Shown: positions 53,271-62,987 of the stretch, piece by piece
How positions within the stretch are numbered: the stretch's first letter is position 1
How the letters are laid out: the number at the start of each line of letters is the position of its first letter
Assembly: GCA_028285445.1 (NCBI GenBank)
Contig: JANQPQ010000044.1
Span: 1-64,000, forward strand
From: Cyclobacteriaceae bacterium
GTDB taxonomy: Bacteria > Bacteroidota > Bacteroidia > Cytophagales > Cyclobacteriaceae
Length of the DNA stretch: 64,000 nucleotides
Direction of reading: 5' to 3'
Translations under genes and position numbers: made by a program
The notes under the pieces: model-generated
What the model saw: only the letters and a program-made list of their open reading frames with translations
Databases searched by the model: none
Told to the model about the DNA's origin: nothing

Positions 53271-55295
53271 GTGGATTTTAAACTCACCAGCGAATATCAG
53301 CCCACCGGCGATCAACCAAAAGCTATAAAACAGTTGGTTGGTGGCATCAACTCCAATGAGGGTTTCCAGACGTTACTGGGCGTAACCGGTTCTGGCAAAA
53401 CTTATACAATCGCCAATGTAATTGAGCAAACGCAAAAACCAACATTGGTACTTAGTCATAACAAAACGCTGGCGGCCCAGCTATATGGAGAATTTAAACA
53501 GTTCTTCCCAGACAACGCGGTAGAATATTTTATCTCCTACTACGATTACTATCAGCCAGAGGCTTATATGCCAAGTTCCAATCTTTACATAGAAAAAGAT
53601 CTTTCTATAAACGAGGAGATCGAGAAACTTAGGCTTAGTGCCACATCCTCTTTACTTACCGGCAGAAGAGATGTAATTGTAGTTGCTTCCGTATCGTGTA
53701 TTTACGGAATCGGCAATCCGGAGGAGTTTGGGAAAAATGTTATTGATCTGCAGGTTGGAGCCACCATTCCACGAAATCAATTCCTATTTGCTTTGGTGGA
53801 GATACTTTACAGCCGCACTGAAGGGGAATTTAAGCGAGGAAATTTTAGGGTGAAGGGAGATGTGGTGGATGTGTTTGTAGCCTATGCTGATTTTGCTTTT
53901 CGTATCTACTTCTGGGGTGATGAAATTGAAAAAATCCAGGTGATTGAGCCCAATAGCGGCAAGAAGATAGCTGAGGAAGAAAAAATTACCATATTCCCGG
54001 CTAACCTTTTTGTAACCGGCAAAGATGTTCTTCAGGAGGCGATAGTCAACATCCAGGATGATTTGGTAATGCAAATCGACCTCTTTGAATCGGAAGGCAA
54101 GACCGCCGAAGCTCAACGTTTAAAGGAGCGAACTGAATTTGACCTGGAAATGATTCGCGAATTGGGTTATTGCTCTGGTGTTGAGAATTACTCTCGTTAT
54201 TTCGACCGAAGGAAAGCTGGAGCCAGGCCTTTTTGTCTTATTGATTACTTCCCTGACGACTTTTTGCTTGTTATTGATGAAAGCCATGTTACTTTACCTC
54301 AGGTGCATGCCATGTGGGGTGGCGATAGATCCCGAAAAGTCAACCTGGTTGACTACGGATTTCGGCTTCCTGCCGCTCTTGATAACAGGCCATTAACTTT
54401 CAACGAGTTCGAAGATATGCTCAACCAGGTCATCTTCGTATCTGCTACCCCGGCCGAGTATGAATTGAGGCAATCAGAAGGAATTGTAGTGGAGCAGATT
54501 ATTAGGCCTACCGGTTTGCTTGATCCGGAAATCGATGTCAGGCCCAGTATCAATCAAATAGATGACCTGCTAGAGGAAATTGACGAAAGAACAAAACGTG
54601 GAGAAAGGGTGCTTGTTACCACACTTACTAAGCGAATGGCAGAAGAGCTTACAAAATTTTTGAGCAGAGCCAACGTTAAGTGTAAGTATATCCATGCTGA
54701 GGTCTCACCGCTTGACCGTGTAGAGATTCTTAGGGAATTGCGCCTGGGTGTTTTTGATGTGTTAGTTGGAGTTAATTTGTTAAGAGAAGGGCTTGACTTA
54801 CCGGAGGTATCGCTGGTTGCTGTTTTGGATGCGGATAAGGAAGGGTTTCTGAGAAATGTGAAAAGTCTAATCCAGACTATAGGCAGGGCAGCAAGGAATG
54901 TCAATGGCAAGGTGGTAATGTATGCTGACACGATTACGGATTCAATGCGAATTGCTATTGATGAAACAAAGCGCAGAAGGAAGCTGCAGATGGATTACAA
55001 TACTGAGCACAATATTACCCCGCAAACTGTTACTAAGTCTAAGCAGGCAATTTTAGAGCAGACTAAAGTGGCCGATTCAAAGAAGACCAAGAAATACTAT
55101 GCCGATGCCGAAGGTAGTTCTGTAGCTGCGGACCCGGTGGTGGCTTACATGCAGCCGGATCAGCTGGAGAAACTAATAAAAGAAACGCAGCGCAAAATGG
55201 AATTAGCAGCCAAAGACCTTGATTTTATCAATGCAGCCAGATTGAGAGATGAACTTTTTGATTTACAGAAACTTTTGAAGGAGAAAAATGATTAA
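53271..55295 (+). CDS. uvrB: UvrABC system protein B
   Basis: Damage-verifying helicase-like subunit of nucleotide excision repair. 674 residues with Walker A LGVTGSGKT, the beta-hairpin YYDYYQPEAYMPSSNLYIEKD, Walker B LVIDESHVT, the helicase motif QTIGRAARN and the C-terminal UVR domain (LEKLIKETQRKMELAAKDLDF). Starts with GTG, and no ATG lies near the conserved N-terminus. Overlaps the next gene by 8 bases. Confidence 0.98.
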   Translation: MDFKLTSEYQPTGDQPKAIKQLVGGINSNEGFQTLLGVTGSGKTYTIANVIEQTQKPTLVLSHNKTLAAQLYGEFKQFFPDNAVEYFISYYDYYQPEAYMPSSNLYIEKDLSINEEIEKLRLSATSSLLTGRRDVIVVASVSCIYGIGNPEEFGKNVIDLQVGATIPRNQFLFALVEILYSRTEGEFKRGNFRVKGDVVDVFVAYADFAFRIYFWGDEIEKIQVIEPNSGKKIAEEEKITIFPANLFVTGKDVLQEAIVNIQDDLVMQIDLFESEGKTAEAQRLKERTEFDLEMIRELGYCSGVENYSRYFDRRKAGARPFCLIDYFPDDFLLVIDESHVTLPQVHAMWGGDRSRKVNLVDYGFRLPAALDNRPLTFNEFEDMLNQVIFVSATPAEYELRQSEGIVVEQIIRPTGLLDPEIDVRPSINQIDDLLEEIDERTKRGERVLVTTLTKRMAEELTKFLSRANVKCKYIHAEVSPLDRVEILRELRLGVFDVLVGVNLLREGLDLPEVSLVAVLDADKEGFLRNVKSLIQTIGRAARNVNGKVVMYADTITDSMRIAIDETKRRRKLQMDYNTEHNITPQTVTKSKQAILEQTKVADSKKTKKYYADAEGSSVAADPVVAYMQPDQLEKLIKETQRKMELAAKDLDFINAARLRDELFDLQKLLKEKND

Positions 55296-55734
55296 GGTGT
55301 TAACCAAATTTAGAGAGGTGATTATTGTCTCGATGCTGTTGTTTACCATTGCCGTTGGATCAAACGCTCAAAGCACAAAGAGTTTTTTGATAGGTGCTGG
55401 TTTGGATGTAGTAAAGTCAGATATTGATCAATTTGCAGACAAGGCACAGATCGGGGTAGAACTGAATTACTTCCTCACTCGCAATTTTAGCGTTAGTGGC
55501 GGTTTCGAGATATGGAGTCAAGGCGACGATAGCTTTGCCATCGGAATGAGATGGTATCCAATCAAAAATGTGTTCACCAGATTCCGTGGCCTGCTGGGAG
55601 CAAATGATGTTTCCTTCGGAATTGGCTTTTCCAAGCCTCTCAGAAATAACTTTAGCATTGAAGGTATTGGCGATTTCTATGCTGATCCCGGAGACGTGGC
55701 TGCTAGGATAGGAATTACTTACATTATAAGATAA
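55288..55734 (+). CDS. Small outer-membrane beta-barrel-like protein
   Basis: A 148-residue exported protein with a Sec signal (VIIVSMLLFTIAVGSNAQ) and alternating strands ending in an aromatic/hydrophobic strand (VAARIGITYIIR), as in small eight-strand barrels. Function unknown. It starts inside the uvrB end and is the last gene of the long run that began at 44514. Confidence 0.7.
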   Translation: MIKVLTKFREVIIVSMLLFTIAVGSNAQSTKSFLIGAGLDVVKSDIDQFADKAQIGVELNYFLTRNFSVSGGFEIWSQGDDSFAIGMRWYPIKNVFTRFRGLLGANDVSFGIGFSKPLRNNFSIEGIGDFYADPGDVAARIGITYIIR

Positions 55735-55757
55735 AAAAAGGCACCTAAAGGTGCCTT
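55732..55757. terminator. Terminator between the uvrB run and sodA
   Basis: GGCACC (55740-55745), loop TAAA, GGTGCC (55750-55755). The A-run at 55733-55739 makes the U-tract for minus-strand transcripts, so it mainly ends the superoxide dismutase mRNA; on the plus strand only TT follows. Confidence 0.85.
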
Positions 55758-55782
55758 CAATTCATTAGCTTGGCCGCTGAAA

Positions 55783-56385
55783 TCAGCCATTGTATCTTCT
55801 TTCTACTTCTTCCCAATTCACAACATCCCAGAAAGCCGAAATATAATCTGGTCTGCGATTTTGGTAGTTTAGGTAGTAGGCGTGCTCCCAAACATCTAAT
55901 CCAAGAATTGGGCGACATGATTCTTCGGCAACATCCATCAATGGATTATCTTGATTTGGAGTTGAGCAGACACAAAGGCCGCCATCTTCTTCAACCCCGA
56001 GCCACGCCCAACCGGAACCAAACCGAGTGGCGCCTGCTTTGGCAAAGGCTTCCTTGAACTGGTCAAATGATCCAAATGCTGAATCAATTGCTCCGGCTAA
56101 CTCCCCTGAAGGACCGCCTCCTCCATTTGGAGACATTACTGTCCAGAACAGGGAGTGGTTATAGTGGCCGCCACCATTGTTTCTGATAGCTCCGGGAAGG
56201 CCGCTAATTGATGACATCAGCTCTTCCAGGCTTTTGCCTTCATGCTCTGTTCCAGCAATGGCGTTGTTAAGGTTAGTTACGTATGCGTTATGATGCTTGC
56301 CATGATGTATCTCCATCGTTCGTGCATCGATATGAGGCTCCAATGCATCATGAGCATATGGTAGTGGTGGTAATTCAAAAGCCAT
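55783..56385 (-). CDS. Superoxide dismutase, Fe/Mn family
   Basis: Converts superoxide to oxygen and peroxide in the cytoplasm. 200 residues with all metal ligands: His in [12 protein letters not shown], His in HYNHSLFW, and Asp and His in [16 protein letters not shown]. The [10 protein letters not shown] segment and AFGSFDQFK are typical. Mn versus Fe use cannot be decided by sequence with certainty, so no symbol is given. No signal peptide. Monocistronic. Confidence 0.96.
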   Translation of the reverse strand: MAFELPPLPYAHDALEPHIDARTMEIHHGKHHNAYVTNLNNAIAGTEHEGKSLEELMSSISGLPGAIRNNGGGHYNHSLFWTVMSPNGGGGPSGELAGAIDSAFGSFDQFKEAFAKAGATRFGSGWAWLGVEEDGGLCVCSTPNQDNPLMDVAEESCRPILGLDVWEHAYYLNYQNRRPDYISAFWDVVNWEEVERRYNG

Positions 56386-56431
56386 AATTCCTAAGTTATT
56401 TTCACGTTTAAATTCAACTCAACCAAATATA

Positions 56432-56881
56432 CTAATTTCTTATCTCCCTGAAAAAGTCGTCAACAATGGTCTTGCAGTCTTCAGCGAGTATTCCGGATAC
56501 CACCTTAGTTCGAGGGTGCAACACTTTTTTACCCAAGTTGCTATAACCTTTCTGCTGGTCGCTGGCACCATAAACAAGTGTACCCAATTGGGACCAATAA
56601 ATGGCACCACCACACATCACGCATGGCTCCAGTGTAACATAAAGAGTACAATCCTTAATATACTTAGCTCCTAAATGATTAAACGCGGCAGTTATTGCCA
56701 ACATTTCAGCGTGTGCTGTGGAATCCCTTAACACTTCAGTTTGATTAAATGCTTTGGCTATTATTTGGTTATTTGCAACCACCAAGGCTCCTACCGGTAC
56801 TTCCCCTTGTTCTTTCGCCTTGACTGCGAGCTTCAAAGCTTCCTTCATAAAGTGCTCATGATCGCGCTTGATAATGGTCAT
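56432..56881 (-). CDS. tadA: tRNA adenosine deaminase TadA
   Basis: Deaminates adenosine 34 to inosine in tRNA-Arg(ACG). From the ATG at 56881 the product is 149 residues; a longer frame to 56938 would lie in the upstream gene. Zinc motifs: HAE in STAHAEML and PCxxC in LEPCVMCGG; the nearby GASDQQKG segment replaces the usual GAxDxKxG. The ATG overlaps the upstream stop (ATGA), so translation is coupled. Confidence 0.95.
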   Translation of the reverse strand: MTIIKRDHEHFMKEALKLAVKAKEQGEVPVGALVVANNQIIAKAFNQTEVLRDSTAHAEMLAITAAFNHLGAKYIKDCTLYVTLEPCVMCGGAIYWSQLGTLVYGASDQQKGYSNLGKKVLHPRTKVVSGILAEDCKTIVDDFFREIRN

Positions 56882-57426
56882 CGCCCGGTGCCCTTGATCT
56901 TGGCCGTAGCCATCATGTCCTTTACTTTGTCCTCCCACATGAGTTGCTGGCTTTCAGGCGCACTAAAATTGAACAATACGGTTTGGCCATCGTAAATGGT
57001 GTACGCCAAATATGTGTATTTACGAATAGGCCTCAAGACGTCAGCATCTTCTGCAGCCGAAACACTAACAAACTCCAGGACGGCAAACTCCTTGTTGTTA
57101 AACCGCTTAATACCTTCATCTATAATTTCTACCGTGGTAAAAACGCTGTAGAGGCTTGATTTGTAGAATTTCATAAGTAACTCCAAATCACTCGGACGCC
57201 AACGACTATATGAGTAGTTCACGGCGAAACTGACTAGCCGGCTAGGGTCTGTATAGAGGGCTAAGGGCTTACGGTAAGAGGCCGCCCGCTGTTGCATGTC
57301 CTGGGGAGTCATCGGTGTAAATTCGGCTGGGATACTTATTTTGATATCATCGCCAATTTGTACCGGCTGTAACTTGTCATTTTGCGGTGAAAACGAAAGG
57401 AAAAGAGATATCAAGATGGTGTGCAT
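56878..57426 (-). CDS. Hypothetical secreted protein
   Basis: A 182-residue protein with a short signal (MHTILISLFLSFSP) and a mature domain of mixed alpha/beta resembling DUF-type stress-response lipoproteins, with IKISIPAEFTPMTPQDMQQR and a C-terminal DKVKDMMATAKIKG helix. I do not recognise the family. Conserved pattern of a small surface protein; its stop overlaps the tadA start. Confidence 0.75.
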   Translation of the reverse strand: MHTILISLFLSFSPQNDKLQPVQIGDDIKISIPAEFTPMTPQDMQQRAASYRKPLALYTDPSRLVSFAVNYSYSRWRPSDLELLMKFYKSSLYSVFTTVEIIDEGIKRFNNKEFAVLEFVSVSAAEDADVLRPIRKYTYLAYTIYDGQTVLFNFSAPESQQLMWEDKVKDMMATAKIKGTGR

Positions 57427-57500
57427 AGTATATATAACTGTGTTATAAAGATAGCCCTGCCCTTTTCAATCCCCAATATGGAACATAACTTAATCTATTT

Positions 57501-57508
57501 TAACTTTG
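57501..57508 (+). promoter_or_regulatory. Putative -7 element of aspS
   Basis: TAACTTTG is an exact TAnnTTTG match 19 bases before the aspS start codon. No -33 TTTG at the usual distance. Confidence 0.35.
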
Positions 57509-57527
57509 GCCCTCTGAAAATAAGCTT

Positions 57528-59285
57528 ATGATACGAACTCATAATTGTGGAGAGTTACGCCTGTCTGAGAAGGGGGCAAAAGTCTGTTTAGAAGGCTGGG
57601 TACAAAAGATACGTGATAAGGGCGGAATGCTATGGATTGACTTGCGTGACCGCTACGGAATCACGCAGCTAATTATGGAAGAGGGTAAAACCCAGGATGA
57701 TATTTTGGCTAAAGCCCGAGGTATCGGTAGAGAATATGTAATTAGAACTACAGGCGTTGTTGTAGAAAGGGTTTCTAAAAACGACAAAATACCCACTGGC
57801 GATATTGAGATTGCCGTTGAGGGACTTTCAATACTTAACGAGGCGAAAGTCCCCCCGTTTTTAATAGAAGGTGAAACGGACGGGGGGGAAGAGCTACGGA
57901 TGAAATATCGCTATCTCGACTTGCGAAGGGAACCTGTTCGGAAAAACCTGGAATTGCGACACAAGCTTATGAATGCTACGCGGAATTATTTGTCGGGCAA
58001 GGACTTTATTGAAATCGAAACACCGGTGCTGATAAAATCAACTCCGGAAGGAGCCCGGGATTTCGTTGTGCCATCAAGAATCAACAAAGGCGAATTCTAT
58101 GCATTGCCCCAGTCGCCTCAAACATTTAAGCAGCTACTTATGGTAGCTGGCTTCGATAGATACTTTCAGATTGTTAAGTGCTTTCGCGATGAGGACCTTA
58201 GAGCTGACCGCCAGCCAGAGTTTACCCAAATAGACTGTGAAATGTCTTTCGTGGAAAGGGAGGATGTACTACAAATGTTCGAAGGTCTTGTTAGATATTT
58301 GTTTAAGGAAATTAAGCAAATCGACTTACAGCCTTTTCAAAGAATGGAGTATGAGGATGCAATAAAATTGTATGGATCTGATAAACCAGATCTAAGGTTT
58401 GGAATGCAATTCCTTGAGCTCAACGAAGTTGTAAAAGGTAAAGGGTTTAATGTATTTGATAGTGCAGAATTAGTAGTTGGCATTGCAGTTCCCGGTGCTG
58501 CCGAATATAGTCGTAAGCAGTTAGACGAATTGACTGAATTTGTTCGCAGGCCACAAATTGGAGCTCAAGGCCTGGTGTATGTCAAGCTAAATAATGATGG
58601 AACTATCAAATCGTCGGTAGACAAGTTTTACAACCAGGATGATCTAAGGTCCTGGGCAAGCGAATTCGGCGCCAATGATGGTGATCTATTGCTGATTTTG
58701 GCTGGTGAACAAAAAAGAACGCGTTTTGCCCTTTCAGAGTTGCGACTAGAACTGGGAAGCAGGCTTGGATTAAGGCCAAATGATAAGTTTGTGCCTTTGT
58801 GGGTGTTAGACTTTCCACTACTGGAATGGGATGAAGAGACTGAACGTTACCATGCCATGCATCACCCCTTTACATCACCTAAATCGGAAGACCTTAATCA
58901 GCTGGCAAGTTCTCCAGGCGAGGTTCGAGCTAATGCATATGATATGGTGGTTAATGGAGTTGAGCTTGGTGGAGGGTCTATTAGAATTCATGAACGCCGC
59001 ATTCAGCAACAAATGTTCGATGCACTGGGCATGTCTGATAGTGAAGCAGAGGATCAATTTGGGTTTCTTTTGAATGCCTTTGAGTATGGAGCACCCCCTC
59101 ATGGTGGCATAGCCTTCGGATTTGACCGAATCTGCGCGATGTTCGGGGGTAGTGAATCCATCAGGGACTATATAGCCTTTCCCAAAAACAATGCTGGTAG
59201 GGATATCATGATCAACACCCCCTCTCAAATTTCAGATGAACAGTTAGATGATCTTGATCTAACATTAAAAAGTGATGAAAAGTGA
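57528..59285 (+). CDS. aspS: Aspartate-tRNA ligase
   Basis: Class II aminoacyl-tRNA synthetase of the bacterial type, 585 residues, with the OB-fold anticodon domain (1-105, [21 protein letters not shown]), the catalytic core with motif 2 [18 protein letters not shown], the bacterial GAD insertion (about 285-415) and motif 3 [13 protein letters not shown]. The insertion marks the bacterial rather than archaeal type. Whether it also charges tRNA-Asn cannot be told. It is monocistronic and followed by two hairpins. Confidence 0.98.
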   Translation: MIRTHNCGELRLSEKGAKVCLEGWVQKIRDKGGMLWIDLRDRYGITQLIMEEGKTQDDILAKARGIGREYVIRTTGVVVERVSKNDKIPTGDIEIAVEGLSILNEAKVPPFLIEGETDGGEELRMKYRYLDLRREPVRKNLELRHKLMNATRNYLSGKDFIEIETPVLIKSTPEGARDFVVPSRINKGEFYALPQSPQTFKQLLMVAGFDRYFQIVKCFRDEDLRADRQPEFTQIDCEMSFVEREDVLQMFEGLVRYLFKEIKQIDLQPFQRMEYEDAIKLYGSDKPDLRFGMQFLELNEVVKGKGFNVFDSAELVVGIAVPGAAEYSRKQLDELTEFVRRPQIGAQGLVYVKLNNDGTIKSSVDKFYNQDDLRSWASEFGANDGDLLLILAGEQKRTRFALSELRLELGSRLGLRPNDKFVPLWVLDFPLLEWDEETERYHAMHHPFTSPKSEDLNQLASSPGEVRANAYDMVVNGVELGGGSIRIHERRIQQQMFDALGMSDSEAEDQFGFLLNAFEYGAPPHGGIAFGFDRICAMFGGSESIRDYIAFPKNNAGRDIMINTPSQISDEQLDDLDLTLKSDEK

Positions 59286-59454
59286 TACTAAAAGTTAATA
59301 TATCTATATAAATATGCTTTAATGTGCAATTTTTTATAAGAATGTTACATAATTATTATCATTTGGGACAGGGCTACCACAATTTCGACACTTTCAGGCC
59401 CACCTTTGTAACAAGGGTTTAGTTTAAATCTATAGTTAGATTATGGGTCTTTAA

Positions 59455-59482
59455 GTTAGAGATTGTTCATTCAATCTCTAAC
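59455..59482 (+). repeat. Perfect 11-base stem-loop
   Basis: GTTAGAGATTG, loop TTCATT, CAATCTCTAAC. It is followed by only TTT, so it is a poor terminator and may instead be part of a structured RNA or a processing site. Confidence 0.75.
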
Positions 59483-59524
59483 TTTCCCATCCTACCTAAT
59501 TAACAAACCTTTTAACCTGCTATC

Positions 59525-59557
59525 AAGAATTATCTCCACGGGGGATAATTCTTTTTT
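59525..59557 (+). terminator. Rho-independent terminator
   Basis: AAGAATTATCTCC pairs with GGGGATAATTCTT (59525-59537 with 59541-59553) around a three-base loop; a run of T follows (59552-59557). Serves aspS or a separate small RNA starting in the preceding 200 bases. Confidence 0.85.
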
Positions 59558-59714
59558 AATTCCCAACCTACCTCAAAGCCTATTCCCATTTATCCTGTCA
59601 GAACTGATTATGGTATCTAGTTATATTATATATATACCATTAATTATTTTTTATTTCATATTTAATATATATTATATTATAATATCTTAATTCCATCATA
59701 TAAATACACATTCA

Positions 59715-60059
59715 ATGGAGAAACTATTACTCACCCACTTAATGATTGGCCCCCTGATACTAATCCTTGCAATTGTGTATAAGTCGTTTCCGGAATTGGC
59801 TGATTTTCTTAGTTCAAAAAAGGCCAAACATGAGGGCAAAGAAATTTGGAGGGAAGCAAATCGATATAGCGCCAAGGCCATGATTTTTGCCGCTATTATT
59901 ACCATAGTTTTTCAAACCATATCCTTACTTACCATGCAAGATCGCATTTCTGTCACGGCAAGCACACTATTTCTGGTGGCTACGCTCCTATCGATTTTGC
60001 CGCTTACGGAAATCCACCTCCGCAAAAAATTTTGGTATAAAGGCCGTAAGAGCCACTAG
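59715..60059 (+). CDS. Small membrane protein, SdpI-like
   Basis: A 114-residue protein with three hydrophobic segments (LMIGPLILILAIVYKSF, AMIFAAIITIVFQTISLLTM, ASTLFLVATLLSILPLTEIHL). The layout, with GPLILILAIVYKSFPE and the terminal PLTEIHLRKKFW, resembles the SdpI/YhfL-type immunity-like membrane family, but the match is weak. It stands 89 bases before trkA. Confidence 0.7.
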   Translation: MEKLLLTHLMIGPLILILAIVYKSFPELADFLSSKKAKHEGKEIWREANRYSAKAMIFAAIITIVFQTISLLTMQDRISVTASTLFLVATLLSILPLTEIHLRKKFWYKGRKSH

Positions 60060-60111
60060 TTACCCTCCCTCCCGTTTTAGGCATCCCAGGTAACAATAGT
60101 CATATTTAGAT

Positions 60112-60119
60112 TATATTTG
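60112..60119 (+). promoter_or_regulatory. Putative -7 element of trkA
   Basis: TATATTTG, exact TAnnTTTG, 29 bases before the trkA start. No -33 element is evident. Confidence 0.35.
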
Positions 60120-60148
60120 CTTGTCATAAAGATTCTTTTGAACTCTCA

Positions 60149-61486
60149 ATGAAGGTAATAATTGCAGGCGCAGGAGACGTAGGATTTCACCTTGCAAAAC
60201 TGCTAGCCTACGAGGACCATGAAATCGTTCTAATCGATAAGGATCAATCTAAGTTAAAGTCTGCGTCAAACCACTTGGATGTTGCCACTATCAGGGGCAA
60301 CGCTACTTCCTTTACCGTATTAGAAGAGGCTTCTATCTCTGAGGCAGCATTGTTTATCGCTGTAACCCAATCGGAAGAAACCAACTTATCTACGTCCATC
60401 ATTGCAAAACACCTGGGTGCGAAACGTACGGTGGCCAGAATTCAGAATACAGAGTTCCTTTTCAATAAGGAAAAGCTGAATTTAAACGATTTGGGCATTG
60501 ATGAGCTAATCTCGCCAGAATCTCTAGCGGCGAGAGAAATCAAGAGGTTGCTGCGAGATTCCGCCCTGACCGACTCATTCGATTTTGAGCAAGGGCTACT
60601 GTCGTTGATTGGTGTGATTATCGAAGAAAATAGCATCCTGGCACATAAGACACTTAGTGAAGTCGGAGACCTGAATATAGACCGTAATTTCACCAACGTG
60701 GCAATATTGAGAGATAATAAGACAATCATTCCTTACGGTGAGAATAAGTTCCTTCCTCATGACCACGCCTATTTTATCGCCTTGCCTGACGGCATCGATA
60801 CTGTGATAAATCTGTCGGGCAAGAAGAAAGTGGATATTAAGAATGTTATGATTCTTGGCGGCAGCAAAGCAGGTTTCCACGCATCGAAAAAGCTCAGCAA
60901 AAAATTCAAGGTAAAAATGATAGAGCAAGATGAGAAGAAGTGCTTTGAACTTGCCGATCAGCTACCGAATGTAATGGTAATTAATGGCGATGGCCGAGAC
61001 GTTGATCTATTGCTGGAGGAAGGAATTGCTGAGATGGATGCATTTATAGCCCTTACCGGTAACTCTGAAACCAATATCATTTCTACCCTTGTTGCTAAGA
61101 CCAATGGTGTAAAAAAGACCATCGCTTTGGTTGAAAATATAGATTACATACACCTTTCTCAAAATGTAGGTGTGGACACTATGATCAACAAGAAACTAAT
61201 TGCTGCAAACTTCATCTTCAGGCATATCAGAAAGGGTAATGTATTGTCATTGGCTTCAATCCACGGAGTTGACGCGGAAGTTCTGGAATTTCTTGTCAGT
61301 GAAGACTCGAAAATTGCTAACACCGCTATTCGTGACTTAGACTTTCCGAAATCCGCTATTATTGGAGGGCTGATTAGAAAGGGGGTGGGCTATGTAACTC
61401 ATGGTGACACCGTGCTCCAGGCCAACGATAGGGTTGTGGTATTATCAAAGCCCGATTGTATTCATCAAGTTGAGAAGCTCTTCTAA
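60149..61486 (+). CDS. trkA: Trk potassium uptake regulator TrkA
   Basis: Peripheral NAD-binding regulator of the Trk potassium transporter. 445 residues, with two RCK units: first Rossmann domain (MKVIIAGAGDVGFHLA, GxGxxG motif), TrkA-C at about 140-220, second Rossmann (VMILGGSKAGFHASKKL) and second TrkA-C to the end. The double arrangement is the standard bacterial TrkA. It overlaps trkH by one base (TAATG). Confidence 0.96.
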   Translation: MKVIIAGAGDVGFHLAKLLAYEDHEIVLIDKDQSKLKSASNHLDVATIRGNATSFTVLEEASISEAALFIAVTQSEETNLSTSIIAKHLGAKRTVARIQNTEFLFNKEKLNLNDLGIDELISPESLAAREIKRLLRDSALTDSFDFEQGLLSLIGVIIEENSILAHKTLSEVGDLNIDRNFTNVAILRDNKTIIPYGENKFLPHDHAYFIALPDGIDTVINLSGKKKVDIKNVMILGGSKAGFHASKKLSKKFKVKMIEQDEKKCFELADQLPNVMVINGDGRDVDLLLEEGIAEMDAFIALTGNSETNIISTLVAKTNGVKKTIALVENIDYIHLSQNVGVDTMINKKLIAANFIFRHIRKGNVLSLASIHGVDAEVLEFLVSEDSKIANTAIRDLDFPKSAIIGGLIRKGVGYVTHGDTVLQANDRVVVLSKPDCIHQVEKLF

Positions 61487-62940
61487 TGCGACTCAATCTA
61501 CGGCAAATTGCCAGCCTCCTTGGCCTGCTGTTATCCTTCAATGCCGCCTTCATGCTGCTTTGCCTGCCCTTCTCTTTCTATTATGGTGAAGACCCCATGC
61601 CTTTTATTCTGGCTGCCGGTGCCATTGCTGCAATTGGCGTCCCTACCTGGATAATAGCGGGCAAGACCGAAAACAGGGCACTTACTAAACGTGACGGGTA
61701 TCTAATCGTAACCGGTGGTTATTTGGTAATGTCGTTTTCAGGAACAATACCCTACGTACTAAGTGGGGCTATTCCGCAGTACTCTTTTGCCATTTTTGAA
61801 ACTATCTCGGGTTATACCGCCACTGGGGCCACCATCCTGGACAATATTGAGTCGCTACCGCATGGAATTCTCTTCTGGAGAAGTCTTACACAATGGATCG
61901 GCGGGATGGGCATAGTGGTTTTAACCATTGCGGTATTGCCTACCTTCGGCATCGGGGGATTGCAATTGTTTATCGCTGAGGCTCCCGGAATTTCGGCAGA
62001 CAAATTAAAGCCAAGGATAAAAGACACCGCCAAGCGATTGTGGCTCCTATACCTGGGGTTTACAGTAGCTGAACTGCTATTGCTCATGGTGGGAGGCATG
62101 GGTTTTTTCGATGCTATCAACCATTCTCTTACCACCATGGCTTCAGGGGGATTCTCTACAAAGCAAGACAGTATCGCTTATTTCCAATCACCATTTATCC
62201 AGTACGTGATTATTGGTTTCATGATAGTGGCGGGTTCTAATTTCACCATTCTCTACTTTCTGCTAAAGGGGCAATTCCGAAAACTCATTTCTAATGAAGA
62301 ATATCGCTACTATTTACTATTCTTAATGTTCTTTGCGTTGGTGGTTTTTATTCCACTTCTCTCTGTTCTCCCAAACTCTGTTGAAGAAATTTTTCGCACA
62401 TCACTATTCCAGGTGGTATCAATCATTACAACTACGGGCTATGCCACAGCCGATTATACTACCTGGGGGCCTTTTCTTTTGTTGGTGTTCTTTGCTATGA
62501 TGTTCATTGGGGGCTCGGCCGGTAGCACCTCGGGAGGGGTAAAAATTGTTAGGCACATCATACTATTCAAAAACAGTTTCCTGGAGATGAATAGATTACT
62601 ACACCCGTCGGCAGTGATTCCTGTGCGGCTGAATAAGAAAGCAGTGGAAAGGACGGTCACTTACAACATTTTGGCCTTCATAATGATTTACATATTGACC
62701 TTTGCGGTGGGCACTTTGGTTATGGCCTGGCTAGGCACCGACTTTAAGACAGCTTTTGGTTCGGTAGCCGCCACCTTGGGCAACGTGGGGCCTGGAATTG
62801 GTGACGTTGGCCCGGCACAATCTTATGCAAGTATCCCCAGCTCTGGCAAATGGTTTCTTTCCTTCTTAATGTTAATTGGTCGATTGGAGCTTTTCACGGT
62901 ACTGATACTATTCTCCATTTATTTCTGGAGAAAGCAATAA
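61486..62940 (+). CDS. trkH: Trk potassium transporter membrane subunit TrkH
   Basis: Potassium-translocating subunit, 484 residues with about ten membrane helices in four pore repeats. Filter-like segments: YTATGATILDN, TMASGGFSTK, ITTTGYATADYT and LGNVGPGIGDVG; the GGSAGSTSGGVKIVR loop is the conserved element before the last repeats. It functions with TrkA, translated from the same mRNA. A terminator directly follows. Confidence 0.96.
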   Translation: MRLNLRQIASLLGLLLSFNAAFMLLCLPFSFYYGEDPMPFILAAGAIAAIGVPTWIIAGKTENRALTKRDGYLIVTGGYLVMSFSGTIPYVLSGAIPQYSFAIFETISGYTATGATILDNIESLPHGILFWRSLTQWIGGMGIVVLTIAVLPTFGIGGLQLFIAEAPGISADKLKPRIKDTAKRLWLLYLGFTVAELLLLMVGGMGFFDAINHSLTTMASGGFSTKQDSIAYFQSPFIQYVIIGFMIVAGSNFTILYFLLKGQFRKLISNEEYRYYLLFLMFFALVVFIPLLSVLPNSVEEIFRTSLFQVVSIITTTGYATADYTTWGPFLLLVFFAMMFIGGSAGSTSGGVKIVRHIILFKNSFLEMNRLLHPSAVIPVRLNKKAVERTVTYNILAFIMIYILTFAVGTLVMAWLGTDFKTAFGSVAATLGNVGPGIGDVGPAQSYASIPSSGKWFLSFLMLIGRLELFTVLILFSIYFWRKQ

Positions 62941-62971
62941 AAAAAAGCTCCATAAAATGGAGCTCTTTTTT
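62941..62971. terminator. Bidirectional terminator between trkH and secF
   Basis: AGCTCCAT (62946-62953), loop AAA, ATGGAGCT (62957-62964), then CTTTTTT; the A-run on the other side serves the minus-strand gene. Confidence 0.9.
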
Positions 62972-62987
62972 AGATGGTATCCTTCTG

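Larger units (their letters stand above)
59286..59714. other. Intergenic region with three hairpins and AT-rich tract
   Basis: No credible gene in 429 bases. It holds, in order, a possible long-range pairing TGTTAC/GTAACA (59343-59348 with 59408-59413), a 6-base dyad AATCTA/TAGATT (59427-59442), a perfect 11-base hairpin (59455-59482), and a strong terminator (59525-59557). From about 59610 to 59700 the sequence is almost pure A/T with TATATA runs. A 75-codon frame at 59463 is poor in composition and overlaps the hairpins. Confidence 0.6.

Noticed and set aside
55770-56057. 95-codon plus-strand frame
   Set aside because: Antisense to the superoxide dismutase gene, whose motifs are clear.
59463-59690. 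75-codon frame in the AT-rich gap
   Set aside because: Very Ile/Phe/Tyr-rich translation caused by A/T runs, overlaps a perfect hairpin and a terminator, no signal of a real gene.
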